Assembly: GCF_024349785.1 (NCBI RefSeq)
Contig: NZ_AP018817.1
Span: forward strand, 1,209,501-1,273,500
Direction of reading: 5' to 3'
DNA length: 64,000 nt
DNA from: Sphingomonas bisphenolicum
Lineage (GTDB): Bacteria; Pseudomonadota; Alphaproteobacteria; Sphingomonadales; Sphingomonadaceae
Shown here: in pieces, positions 1 through 7,441 of the stretch
How positions within the stretch are numbered: position 1 is the first letter of the stretch
How the letters are laid out: every line of letters starts with the position of its first letter
Made by a program: the position numbers and the translations under genes
Notes under the pieces: model-generated
What the model saw: the letters and a program-made list of their open reading frames with translations, nothing else
What the model was told of the DNA's origin: nothing
Databases searched by the model: none

Positions 1-197
1 TCGGCCATGTCGCGAAACTGCTGGGTCGCCGCCGAATCGTCGATGCCCTCGGCAAGGCTCGCCGATCGCATCGCGCCGATCATCTGGCGCAGGAAGACGG
101 CCTCGAACTGCTGCGCCACCTTCTGCAGCGACGCCTTGTTCGATTGTCCCGGGCTTGCGCTGGTCGGGGCGGGGGAGGTTGTCGTCGCTACCTGCAT
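1..197 (-). CDS. flgJ: FlgJ-type rod-binding protein, 3' end beyond the window
   Basis: Sixty-five codons are visible, reading from position 197 leftwards off the edge. After a Pro/Ser/Thr-rich lead the protein has the rod-binding signature (QQFEAVFLRQMIGAMR), which in FlgJ caps the growing rod in the periplasm. The ATG overlaps the flgI stop as TGATG, so the genes are translationally coupled. The C-terminal muramidase domain of enterobacterial FlgJ cannot be judged here. A separate lytic transglycosylase gene at 9648-10463 suggests this FlgJ is the short, rod-binding-only form; that is inference. Confidence 0.85.
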   Translation of the reverse strand, partial: MQVATTTSPAPTSASPGQSNKASLQKVAQQFEAVFLRQMIGAMRSASLAEGIDDSAATQQFRDMA

Positions 198-1327
198 CAC
201 AGCACCACCAGTTCGGCTTTCATTGCGCCCGCCTGTTTCAAGGCTTCGAGGATCGCGACCATGTCCGCCGGGGAAGCCCCGATCGCATTGACCGCCTTGA
301 CTATATCGGCCAGCGACGCCCCACCTTTAAAATTAATCATCGGTTTCTTCTGTTCGTCGATGCTGATGCTGGTCGATTGCTCCACCGCGGTCTGCCCCTG
401 GCTGAAGGGAGCGGGCTGGGAAATGCGGGGACTTTCGTTGACGCTGACGGTCAATTTGCCATGCGCGACCGCGGCCGGATGGATTTTGACCGCGCCGTTG
501 ATGACGACAGTGCCGGTGCGCGCATTGACGATCACCTTGGCCGGCGCATCGGCGGGCGAAATCTCGATATTCTCGATCATGCCCATCATCATGATGCGGT
601 CTTCGGCGCCGGGTGCGGCATCGATCGCGATCGATACGGCGTCCATCGCGCGGGCGCGGCGGTCGCCAAAGGCATGGTTGACGCCGTCCGCGACGCGCAG
701 CGCCGTGGTCAGGTCCGCTTCGGCCAGGTTGAAGGTCAGCGTCGGCGCGGTGTCGAACCCGGTCGCGACCGCGCGTTCCACCGTCGCGCCGCCGGGGATA
801 CGCCCGGCCGAGGGAATGTTGACCGACACCTGGCTGCCGTCCGCGCCGGACACGCCCAGGCCGCCGACGGCGAGGTTGCCCTGCGCCATGCCGTAAATTT
901 CGTTATCCGCACCGCGCAGCGGCGTCAGGATCAGCGTGCCGCCGCGCAGCGACTTGGCCTTGCCCAGCGCCGATACGGTGACGTCCAGCCGCTGGCCCGG
1001 CTTGGCGAAGGCGGGCAGGTCGGCGGTGACGAGTACGGCGGCCGCGTTCTTCAGTGCCGGGTTCACGCCCTGCGGCAGGGTGAGGCCGAAGCGCGAAACG
1101 ACGCCTTTCATGCCCTGCGTCGCATATTCGATGCTGTCGTCGCCGGTGCCCGCCAGGCCCACGACGATGCCATATCCGGTGAGCTGGTTGGGACGGACCC
1201 CCTGGAAGGTGCCCAGATCCTTGACCCGCTCGGCCTGGGCGGCGGGCGCGGCGACCAGCGCACACAGCGGCGCGAGGATCGGCAGGAGCAGGCGAAGCAG
1301 ACGGAACATGGATTTGCCGCTTTCCAT
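197..1327 (-). CDS. flgI: Flagellar P-ring protein FlgI
   Basis: FlgI polymerises in the peptidoglycan layer to form the P-ring bushing around the rod. The protein is 376 aa, usual for the family. A signal peptide (MFRLLRLLLPILAPL... ending AQA) is followed by the conserved mature start ERVKDLGTFQGVRPNQLTGY. The ATG at 1327 overlaps the flgH stop, but an internal ATG at 1309 would give a more usual signal peptide and may be the true start. It lies between flgH and flgJ in the flgBCDEFGHIJ run, and its chaperone FlgA is encoded at 7442. Confidence 0.97.
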   Translation of the reverse strand: MESGKSMFRLLRLLLPILAPLCALVAAPAAQAERVKDLGTFQGVRPNQLTGYGIVVGLAGTGDDSIEYATQGMKGVVSRFGLTLPQGVNPALKNAAAVLVTADLPAFAKPGQRLDVTVSALGKAKSLRGGTLILTPLRGADNEIYGMAQGNLAVGGLGVSGADGSQVSVNIPSAGRIPGGATVERAVATGFDTAPTLTFNLAEADLTTALRVADGVNHAFGDRRARAMDAVSIAIDAAPGAEDRIMMMGMIENIEISPADAPAKVIVNARTGTVVINGAVKIHPAAVAHGKLTVSVNESPRISQPAPFSQGQTAVEQSTSISIDEQKKPMINFKGGASLADIVKAVNAIGASPADMVAILEALKQAGAMKAELVVL

Positions 1328-2013
1328 CAGAAGGGACTGATCGAGGAGAAGAAGCGCTGCAACCAGCCCTGACGGCTGGCATTGGCGATCTCGCCCTTGC
1401 CCTTGTATATAATCTTGGCGTCGGCGACGCGGGTCGATGCGATGCGGTTGTCGGGCGCGATATCGGCCTGACGTACGAGGCCGCTGATCTGGATGAATTC
1501 GTCGCCGCGATTGAGCGTCAGCGCCTTCTCCCCCTTCACCAGCATCGTGCCATTGGGGTAGGTCGCCGCGATCGTCACGGTGATTTCGCCGCTCAGCGCG
1601 TTGGACTGGCTGGCGTTGCCCTTGCCGGTGAAGCTGTTCTGGCCCCCGGCTGACACGTCGCTGGCGGAAAACAGCTTGGACAATATGCCGGTGCTCGGCG
1701 GCGTGATGCCGACCGATCCGTTGCGCGCCGTGTCCGCGCTCGTCGTCTTGCTCGCCTGCGTCCGTTCGACCAGCACGATGGTGATGATGTCGCCCACGCT
1801 GGTGGCGCGCGCGCCGCTGGTCAGCGGGGTATAGCCGGTCGACGCCTGAAAGATCGATCCGTTCGCGGGCGGCGCGACGGGCTGTGCGATCACGGTCGGC
1901 GCATAGAAATCGCGCTCGATGTCGCGCTTCTTCTGCTTGGCGGCGTCGGCGGGCGACGCGGCCAGCGCGATCAGCGACAGCGTGGCGACGGTGGCAAGGG
2001 TACGGCGCATCAT
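1327..2013 (-). CDS. flgH: Flagellar L-ring protein FlgH, without lipobox
   Basis: FlgH forms the outer-membrane L-ring. The 228-aa protein has the family core (ARATSVGDIITIVLVE near residue 70; GEITVTIAATYPNGTMLVKGEK near 145; IRxxDIAPDNRIASTRVADAKI near 185). The N-terminus is a signal peptide (residues 1-25) ending ASPADA. Unusually, the whole protein contains no cysteine, so the lipobox Cys by which most FlgH proteins are lipidated is missing. The gene lies 6 bp after flgG and overlaps flgI by one base. It should be read from the sigma-54 promoter ahead of flgG. Confidence 0.96.
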   Translation of the reverse strand: MMRRTLATVATLSLIALAASPADAAKQKKRDIERDFYAPTVIAQPVAPPANGSIFQASTGYTPLTSGARATSVGDIITIVLVERTQASKTTSADTARNGSVGITPPSTGILSKLFSASDVSAGGQNSFTGKGNASQSNALSGEITVTIAATYPNGTMLVKGEKALTLNRGDEFIQISGLVRQADIAPDNRIASTRVADAKIIYKGKGEIANASRQGWLQRFFSSISPF

Positions 2014-2019
2014 CTGGCC

Positions 2020-2808
2020 TTAAATATTCTGGTTGACGTACTGGAGCATCTCGTCGGTGGCCTTGATCATCTTGCTGTTGACCTCATAGGCGCGCTGCGT
2101 CTCGATCATGTCGACCAGCTCTTCCACGATGTTGACGTTCGATGTTTCCAGATAGCCCGATCGCATCAAGCCGCGGCCTTCGAGGCCCGCGACACCGACC
2201 TGCGGCACGCCGCTGGCGGCGCTCTCGGTCAGCAGGTTGCCGCCGATGGACGTCAGGCCCGCCGGGTTCATGAAAGTGGCGATTTCGATCTGGCCCAGGT
2301 TGCTTGGCGCGCTTTCGCCCTGCAACGTGGCGGACACGGTGCCGTCATTGCCGATCGACACGGACGTTGCGCCCTGCGGTACGGTGATCTGCGGGATCAG
2401 CGGCAGGCCGTCGCTGGTGACGACGGTGCCTTCGGCGGTGACGCTGAAATTCCCGGCGCGGGTATAGGCGGTCGAACCGTCGGGCTGCTGCACCTGGAAA
2501 TAGCCCGATCCTTCGATCGCGATATCCAGCACATTGTTGGTCTGGTTCAGCGTACCCTGCGTGTTGATCTTGCTCGTGCCCTGCAACGCGACGCCGGAGC
2601 CGAGATTGAGGCCGGTGGCGAATTTATTCTCGCTGTCCGAATTGGAGCCAGCCTGGATGATCTGCTGATAGGCCAGCGTCTCGAAATCGGCGCGGTCCTT
2701 CTTGAAACCGGTCGTGTTGACGTTCGCCAGGTTGTTGGCGATCACGCGCATCTTCGTGTTCTGCGCGTCGAGGCCAGTGCGGGCGACATGAAGGGCGGCG
2801 TTGCTCAT
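2020..2808 (-). CDS. flgG: Flagellar distal rod protein FlgG
   Basis: FlgG is the distal rod protein. The 262-aa product has the N-terminal rod/hook motif (LHVARTGLDAQNTKMRVIANNLANVNTTGFK) and the matching C-terminal helix (SNVNIVEELVDMIETQRAYEVNSKMIKATDEML). The length is typical. A GGAGA sits about 8 nt before the ATG. A separate sigma-54 promoter lies in the flgF-flgG gap, so flgGHIJ can be transcribed independently of flgBCDEF. Confidence 0.98.
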   Translation of the reverse strand: MSNAALHVARTGLDAQNTKMRVIANNLANVNTTGFKKDRADFETLAYQQIIQAGSNSDSENKFATGLNLGSGVALQGTSKINTQGTLNQTNNVLDIAIEGSGYFQVQQPDGSTAYTRAGNFSVTAEGTVVTSDGLPLIPQITVPQGATSVSIGNDGTVSATLQGESAPSNLGQIEIATFMNPAGLTSIGGNLLTESAASGVPQVGVAGLEGRGLMRSGYLETSNVNIVEELVDMIETQRAYEVNSKMIKATDEMLQYVNQNI

Positions 2809-2858
2809 CGTTCATTTCTCCGTGGCGCATCCCCGAAGGGTGCTTATGCGTCAGTCAC

Positions 2859-2875
2859 AGCAAGATGCGTGCCAA
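2859..2875 (-). promoter_or_regulatory. Sigma-54 promoter for flgGHIJ
   Basis: Read on the minus strand this is TTGGCAC-GCATC-TTGCT, a full match to the -24/-12 consensus. It lies in the 69-bp flgF-flgG gap, about 50 nt before the flgG start. It is identical in both boxes to the sites before flgB, flgA and the transglycosylase gene. Confidence 0.85.
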
Positions 2876-2877
2876 TA

Positions 2878-3621
2878 TTAACCATCGAGTTTCATGAGCG
2901 ACGCGCCGCCGTCGTCCAACTGCTTGGCGGTGTCGATCATCTTCACCTGGGTTTCCCAGGCGCGGCTGGCTTCGATCATCTGGACCAGCGCCTGGGTCGC
3001 ATTGACGTTCGATCCTTCGACCGACCCCGATGTGACGGTCGCCAGCGGATCGGACGGCAGGGCGCCGCCATTGACTTCGCGGAACAGGTCGTCATTGCCT
3101 TTGGCGATGCTGGAGCCGGCGGCGTTGACCAGCTTGAGCTTGTCGACCTGCTGCGGATTGGCCGGATCGCCGCCCTGGGGCACGCCCCAGATGCTGCCAT
3201 CCTTGGCTATGGAGATGCTGTCCATCTGCGGCAGGGTGATGGGGCCGCCTTCGCCCAGCACCGGCAAGCCGTCGCCGGTGGTGAGCAGGCCGCTGTCGGT
3301 GACCTTCAGGTCGCCGCGACGCGTATAGGCTTCGCTGCCGTCGGTGGCCTGAACGGCGAGCAGAGCATCGCCGTTCATCGCCACATCAAGCGGATTGCCG
3401 GTTTCGGTGACCGCGCCTTGCGCCATGTCGGCCGCGATCACCTGTTCCGACGCCTGCGCGCGGGTGTCGAAGGTGTCGCCCTTGATCCAGCGCGTCTCGG
3501 CATTGGCGATCTCGGCGCGAAAGCCGACGGTATTGACGTTCGCGAGATTGTTCGCGACCGCCGTCTGCCGCGCCATCGCGCCGCGCATCGCGGTAAGGGC
3601 CGTGTTGACGAGCCGATCCAT
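2878..3621 (-). CDS. flgF: Flagellar proximal rod protein FlgF
   Basis: FlgF is a proximal rod component. The 247-aa protein begins MDRLVNTALTAMRG and carries the N-terminal motif (VANNLANVNTVGFR) and the C-terminal VQMIEASRAWETQVKMI helix, with FlgG-like repeats between. AGAAGG lies about 7 nt before the ATG. It sits 28 bp after flgE. The stop at 2878 abuts the internal sigma-54 promoter that drives flgG. Confidence 0.95.
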   Translation of the reverse strand: MDRLVNTALTAMRGAMARQTAVANNLANVNTVGFRAEIANAETRWIKGDTFDTRAQASEQVIAADMAQGAVTETGNPLDVAMNGDALLAVQATDGSEAYTRRGDLKVTDSGLLTTGDGLPVLGEGGPITLPQMDSISIAKDGSIWGVPQGGDPANPQQVDKLKLVNAAGSSIAKGNDDLFREVNGGALPSDPLATVTSGSVEGSNVNATQALVQMIEASRAWETQVKMIDTAKQLDDGGASLMKLDG

Positions 3622-3649
3622 GGGCTAAGCCTTCTGTCTGTGCCTGATC

Positions 3650-4492
3650 TTAGGTGCGCAGGTTGACGATGGTCGTGGTCAGCGTGTTCGCCGCCTCGAT
3701 CGCCTTGCTGTTCGCCTGGAAATTACGCTGCGCCGCGATCAGGTTCACCAGTTCGTCGGTGATGTCGACGTTGGAGCGTTCCAGCATGCCGCTGTTCACC
3801 GCGCCGAACATGCCCTGATTGGCGGTGCCCAGGATCGGCGAGCCGCTGGCGACGGTCGATGTCCAGTGGGCGTCGCCCTCCTGCCGCAAACCTTCCTGGC
3901 TGTTGAAGGACGCCATGGCGACCTGACCCAGATAGACGGTGCTGCCATCGGCATACACGGCCGATACCATGCCCTTTTTGTCCACGCCCACGCTGGTCAG
4001 CTGCGCGCCGGTGGCCGTGCCGTCAAAGGTGTTGGGAATCTGCAGGTCGGTCAGGTCGGCCGGAGTCGCGCCAGTGGGGTCTACGGTCGTCGCGCCAGTG
4101 GTGGGATCGACAGCGAACACCTGGATGCGCGCGCCGGTCGTATCGACGGCATAGCGGTCGTCATCGACGGCGAAGGCGCCGTTGCGGGTATAGCTGATAT
4201 TGCCGTCTTCGCCCTTGACCGTGAAATAGCCTTCGCCGGTGATGGCGAGGTCGAGCGTCTTGTCAGTGGTTTCCAGCGTGCCCTGCGTGAACTGCTGGGC
4301 GACGCCCTGCACGCGTACGCCCTGGCCGGCAACCTGGCTGGTGGTCTGCATCGGCGCGGCGGCGAAGATGTCGCCGAACTGCGCCTTGCTCTTCTTGAAC
4401 GCGGTGCTGCTGACGTTGGCGACGTTGTTCGAGATGGTCGACAGGTCGGTCTGGGAGGCCTTGAGGCCCGAGAGGGAGATGTAGAAGGACAT
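3650..4492 (-). CDS. flgE: Flagellar hook protein FlgE (short form)
   Basis: FlgE is the hook subunit. The protein starts MSFYISLSGLKASQTDLSTISNNVANVSSTAFK and ends with the hook C-terminal helix (LVNLIAAQRNFQANSKAIEAANTL). At 280 aa it is much shorter than the roughly 400-aa enterobacterial protein, so the surface domains must be reduced. It could be mistaken for another FlgF/G rod protein, but its place directly after flgD and before flgF fixes it as flgE. A clear AAGGAG precedes the ATG. Confidence 0.93.
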   Translation of the reverse strand: MSFYISLSGLKASQTDLSTISNNVANVSSTAFKKSKAQFGDIFAAAPMQTTSQVAGQGVRVQGVAQQFTQGTLETTDKTLDLAITGEGYFTVKGEDGNISYTRNGAFAVDDDRYAVDTTGARIQVFAVDPTTGATTVDPTGATPADLTDLQIPNTFDGTATGAQLTSVGVDKKGMVSAVYADGSTVYLGQVAMASFNSQEGLRQEGDAHWTSTVASGSPILGTANQGMFGAVNSGMLERSNVDITDELVNLIAAQRNFQANSKAIEAANTLTTTIVNLRT

Positions 4493-4537
4493 GGCGTTGC
4501 TCCTTGGGTGAAAAGGATGTGTGAAAAAGCGGTAGGT

Positions 4538-5194
4538 TTACATCAGGCTGATCGCGTCGGACGGGCTGTAGCTGCCGAGCGCGGTGATGAGTTTGGAGGA
4601 CGAGCCGTCGGCGGGTGACTGGACCGCGGCGATGGTGGCCCAGGTCGCGACCTTGGTGGGGGTCGCGCCGTTGACCTTGACCTGCAGGGCGGAGGTGGCG
4701 ACGGTTGCGCCCGTGTCATCCTTGCCGTCCCAATAGAAGGTCACGTCGCCCGCGGCCTGCGATCCCATGTCGATGGTCTTGACCACATTGCCGCTGCTAT
4801 CGACCAGATCGATGGTCGCGCCTTCGGTGGCGGCGGGCAGGGTGATCTGGCCCGCATAGGTGCCGGATGCATCGGGCGCGGCGATATTGCTCTGCACCAG
4901 CATCGACTTGCCGATCCAGCTCGCCGCGTCGCCCAGTCGCGTGCCGGTCAGCTCGCTCGCCAGGCTTTTGAGGGTCTGGTTCATTTCCGCGATGCCGGAC
5001 GAATTGGTGATGGTCGCCATCTGCGACACCATCTGCGCGTTATCGACCGGTTCGAACGGGTCCTGATATTGCATCTGCGCGGTCAGCAGCGTCAGGAAGC
5101 TGGCCTGGCCCATCTCCGCGCTGCCGGTGCCGACGATGGCCTTGGGATTATAGACCGACAGGCCAGCGCTGTCGGTTGCGGTGGTCGTCGTCAT
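4538..5194 (-). CDS. flgD: Flagellar hook-assembly scaffold FlgD
   Basis: FlgD caps the growing hook. The 218-aa protein has the FlgD N-terminal block (QASFLTLLTAQMQYQDPFEPVDN, MVSQMATITNSSGIAEMN) and then a FlgD/FlgE Ig-like domain (residues about 90-185) of repeated beta strands. The ATG overlaps the flgC stop as ATGA, implying coupled translation. Length is normal for the family. Confidence 0.95.
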   Translation of the reverse strand: MTTTTATDSAGLSVYNPKAIVGTGSAEMGQASFLTLLTAQMQYQDPFEPVDNAQMVSQMATITNSSGIAEMNQTLKSLASELTGTRLGDAASWIGKSMLVQSNIAAPDASGTYAGQITLPAATEGATIDLVDSSGNVVKTIDMGSQAAGDVTFYWDGKDDTGATVATSALQVKVNGATPTKVATWATIAAVQSPADGSSSKLITALGSYSPSDAISLM

Positions 5195-5607
5195 TTGCCG
5201 ATCCTTATGGTTTCGAGCATCAGGGATTTGGCGGTGTTGAGCACCTGCACATTATTCTGGTACATGCGGGCGGTCTCGATCATGTCGACCAGTTCGGCAT
5301 TGCCATCCACCGCCGCTTCCCAGACATCGCCATTCGCGTCGGCCAGCGGGTGGTTGGGGTCGTGGCGCTTGGTCGGCTCGGCATTGGTGGTGACGACATT
5401 CTTGACCTTCACCGTCGATACGCCGGGCGTGTCGGTGACGGATTCGAATACCGGCTTGATCGCGCGATAGGCCTCGGCGGCGCTGCCGGTGACATTGCCG
5501 GCATTCGCCATGTTGGACGCGGTGGCGTTCAGGCGCACAAGCTGCGCGCTCATGGCGCGGCCTGCAATGTCGAAGACGTTCATGGGCGGCGAGTTGCTCA
5601 TGCTCAT
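5191..5607 (-). CDS. flgC: Flagellar proximal rod protein FlgC
   Basis: FlgC is a proximal rod subunit. The 138-aa product has the family motif near the start (FDIAGRAMSAQLVRLNATASNMAN) and the C-terminal helix (ELVDMIETARMYQNNVQVL). The first ATG (5607) overlaps the flgB stop as ATGA. A second in-frame ATG at 5601 has better spacing to the AAGGGAG ribosome site, so the true start may be two codons later. Nothing is unusual otherwise. Confidence 0.95.
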   Translation of the reverse strand: MSMSNSPPMNVFDIAGRAMSAQLVRLNATASNMANAGNVTGSAAEAYRAIKPVFESVTDTPGVSTVKVKNVVTTNAEPTKRHDPNHPLADANGDVWEAAVDGNAELVDMIETARMYQNNVQVLNTAKSLMLETIRIGK

Positions 5608-5978
5608 TCTCCCTTCAGGGCGCGGTTGATGGTGTTGATGCGACCCTCCAGGAAGGACAGGGTCGTGCGATATTTGACCGCATTTTCGGCAAACAGCGTC
5701 TGTTCGGTGCTGAGTTCGACGGTGTTGCCGTCCAGGCTGGGCTGCAACGGCACGCGATAGCCCATGGCATCGTCGGCGGCCTGCGACACGTCGGTCGCGC
5801 TGCTGCCGGCCCGGGTGGTCGCTTCCTTCAGCGCGGACTCGAAATCGATGTCGCGCGCCTTATAGCCCGGCGTGGAGGCGTTGGCGATGTTGGACGCGAG
5901 CAGCGACAGGCGTTGCGAACGCAGCGCCAGCGCCTTCCCATGTATCCCGAAGAGAGTGTCTTCCACCGACATTGTCAT
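5604..5978 (-). CDS. flgB: Flagellar proximal rod protein FlgB
   Basis: First gene of the flgBCDEFGHIJ run and a proximal rod component. The 124-aa protein has the expected LFGIHGKALALRSQRLSLLASNIANASTPGYKARDIDFE start and short C-terminal helix. The ATG at 5978 and another at 5972 are both possible. It is driven by the sigma-54 promoter at 6056-6072, giving a leader of roughly 65 nt that crosses the divergent motA promoter. Confidence 0.95.
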   Translation of the reverse strand: MTMSVEDTLFGIHGKALALRSQRLSLLASNIANASTPGYKARDIDFESALKEATTRAGSSATDVSQAADDAMGYRVPLQPSLDGNTVELSTEQTLFAENAVKYRTTLSFLEGRINTINRALKGE

Positions 5979-5986
5979 ATTCGCTC

Positions 5987-6013
5987 TAAAAGTTTGTCGT
6001 CCCCCGCCGTTCT
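5987..6013 (+). promoter_or_regulatory. Sigma-28 (FliA) promoter for motAB
   Basis: TAAAAGTT-N11-GCCGTTCT on the plus strand, with the spacing of the bacterial sigma-28 consensus (TAAAGTTT-N11-GCCGATAA). The -10 box is identical to those before fliD and inside fliK. It lies 9 bp beyond the divergent flgB start and about 200 nt ahead of motA. Confidence 0.7.
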
Positions 6014-6055
6014 GACCCCTGATGGCGTCTCCTGCGGGTGATCCAGCCTGAGATC

Positions 6056-6072
6056 AGCAAGAGCCGTGCCAA
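6056..6072 (-). promoter_or_regulatory. Sigma-54 promoter for the flgB operon
   Basis: On the minus strand the sequence is TTGGCAC-GGCTC-TTGCT, a perfect -24/-12 pair. The expected transcript start is near 6044, so the leader to flgB is about 65 nt and overlaps the motA leader in antisense. Confidence 0.87.
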
Positions 6073-6214
6073 TTTGCGTGGGTGACGCATCGGCCGCACG
6101 GACAATCGCAGAAAACCAGGCTTTTCGCGGGATAGGCGGCAAGGGCGGCAAATTTTTGCCGGTCGGCGGCAGGGCGTTGCCGCCGTCGGACGAGACGACA
6201 AGGAATGGGCGCTC

Positions 6215-6883
6215 ATGATCGCGATTATCGGCCATTTGTTCGATCCATTGACCCTGGCGGCGATGTTGGGCGGGATCGCTTTGGTGGCGCTGTTCCAGAA
6301 TGGCGTCGGGGCGATGGCGCGCGCCATGGCGGCGCTGCATCCGCTGATGACCGCTGACCCGGCGCGCGATCGCGACGCCGCGCGGGCGGCGATGTTGAAG
6401 ATCGACCAGGTGGCGCAGCTCCGCGGCCTGTCCTGCACCGACCGGGTAAAAACCGCCAATGTCTTCCTGACCGAAGCCGCACGCAAGCTGGCAAACAGCG
6501 ATCGCGCCGACATGTTCGAACTCTGGGCGGCGCAGGCGTTGGCCGACCGGGCGCAGCGCCATGGCGCGGTCCACAAGGCGTGGTTGTCGATCGCGGACGC
6601 CGCGCCGGCGCTGGGCATGGCCGGCACGATCATCGGCCTCATTGGCATGTTCGCCGCCATGGATGATCCCGCCGCGCTTGGCCCCGCCATGGCGCTGGCG
6701 CTGCTCACCACCTTCTACGGCGTCGTCATCGCCAATATCATCGCCGCGCCGGTTGCTGCGCGCCTTGCCGACCTGTCGGAGCGCGAACTGGCCTGGCAGC
6801 GGGAAGTGGCGGACCGGATGCTGGCGATCGCGCGCCGCGAAAATGCGCCGGTGCGCCGCGCCACGATCCGCGAAGTCGCATGA
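6215..6883 (+). CDS. motA: Flagellar motor stator protein MotA-like
   Basis: MotA and MotB form the ion channel that drives rotation. The 222-aa protein has an N-terminal membrane segment (residues about 8-28), a cytoplasmic region (about 30-125), and two C-terminal membrane segments in the MotA/TolQ/ExbB pattern (ADAAPALGMAGTIIGLIGMF and ALALLTTFYGVVIANIIAAP). It is somewhat shorter than E. coli MotA (295 aa) and closer to PomA. It overlaps the motB-like gene as ATGA and has its own sigma-28 promoter. ExbB/TolQ is the alternative, but the flagellar setting favours MotA. Confidence 0.85.
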   Translation: MIAIIGHLFDPLTLAAMLGGIALVALFQNGVGAMARAMAALHPLMTADPARDRDAARAAMLKIDQVAQLRGLSCTDRVKTANVFLTEAARKLANSDRADMFELWAAQALADRAQRHGAVHKAWLSIADAAPALGMAGTIIGLIGMFAAMDDPAALGPAMALALLTTFYGVVIANIIAAPVAARLADLSERELAWQREVADRMLAIARRENAPVRRATIREVA

Positions 6884-7377
6884 CCGTCCCGTCCGCCACA
6901 GCATCGGCCACCGCCGCCCGGCGCAATCGCTGGGCGGTCAGTTTTGCCGATCTGCTGCTCCTCCTCCTCGCCTTTTTCGTGCTGCTGCAGGCCAGCGGAT
7001 CGCGACGCGACGCCATGCTGTCGCAGGTCAGCCAGCAATTTGGCGGACGGGCGATGCGGCAGGGCGTGGAATTGCGCGCCGCCGAGCTGTTCGTGCCGGG
7101 CGAAGCGCTGTTCAATGAGGCGGGGCGGGCGCAACTGGCTGCGGTCGCGCGCCGGTTCGCGCGCGAACCGGGCCGGGTGGAAATCCACAGCGACGGATCG
7201 GACCGGGGCCGCCAGCGCTTCGACGATTGGGATCTGGCCGCCGCCCGGCTGGGCGCAGTCGCCCGCGCGCTGCGGCTGGACGGCATCGCGCAGGATCGGC
7301 TGCTCATTCGCGGCCTCGACCAAGGCGATGGCAAGGCCGGGCAGGGGCAGCGCATCACCATCGCGCCGGGCCGTTAA
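6880..7377 (+). CDS. motB: Compact MotB-like stator protein
   Basis: At 165 aa this is about half the length of E. coli MotB. It has one membrane segment near residues 18-38 (WAVSFADLLLLLLAFFVLL) containing the Asp expected to carry protons. A short OmpA-like peptidoglycan-binding region follows (DDWDLAAARLGAVARAL, then a terminal QRITIAPG matching the family's NRRVEI end). The long linker and plug region of classical MotB is largely missing. Coupled to motA by an ATGA overlap. The assignment rests on the membrane Asp, the OmpA-like end and the motA pairing. Confidence 0.8.
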   Translation: MTVPSATASATAARRNRWAVSFADLLLLLLAFFVLLQASGSRRDAMLSQVSQQFGGRAMRQGVELRAAELFVPGEALFNEAGRAQLAAVARRFAREPGRVEIHSDGSDRGRQRFDDWDLAAARLGAVARALRLDGIAQDRLLIRGLDQGDGKAGQGQRITIAPGR

Positions 7378-7383
7378 CGATAT

Positions 7384-7400
7384 TTGGCACGGATATTGCT
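7384..7400 (+). promoter_or_regulatory. Sigma-54 promoter for flgA
   Basis: TTGGCAC-GGATA-TTGCT, a perfect -24/-12 pair starting 7 bp after the motB stop and about 40 nt ahead of the flgA start. It probably also reads into flgM and the flgN-like gene. Confidence 0.87.
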
Positions 7401-7441
7401 GAAATCCTGACAAAGACCGTTCGTCCGTCAGGAGACATGCC

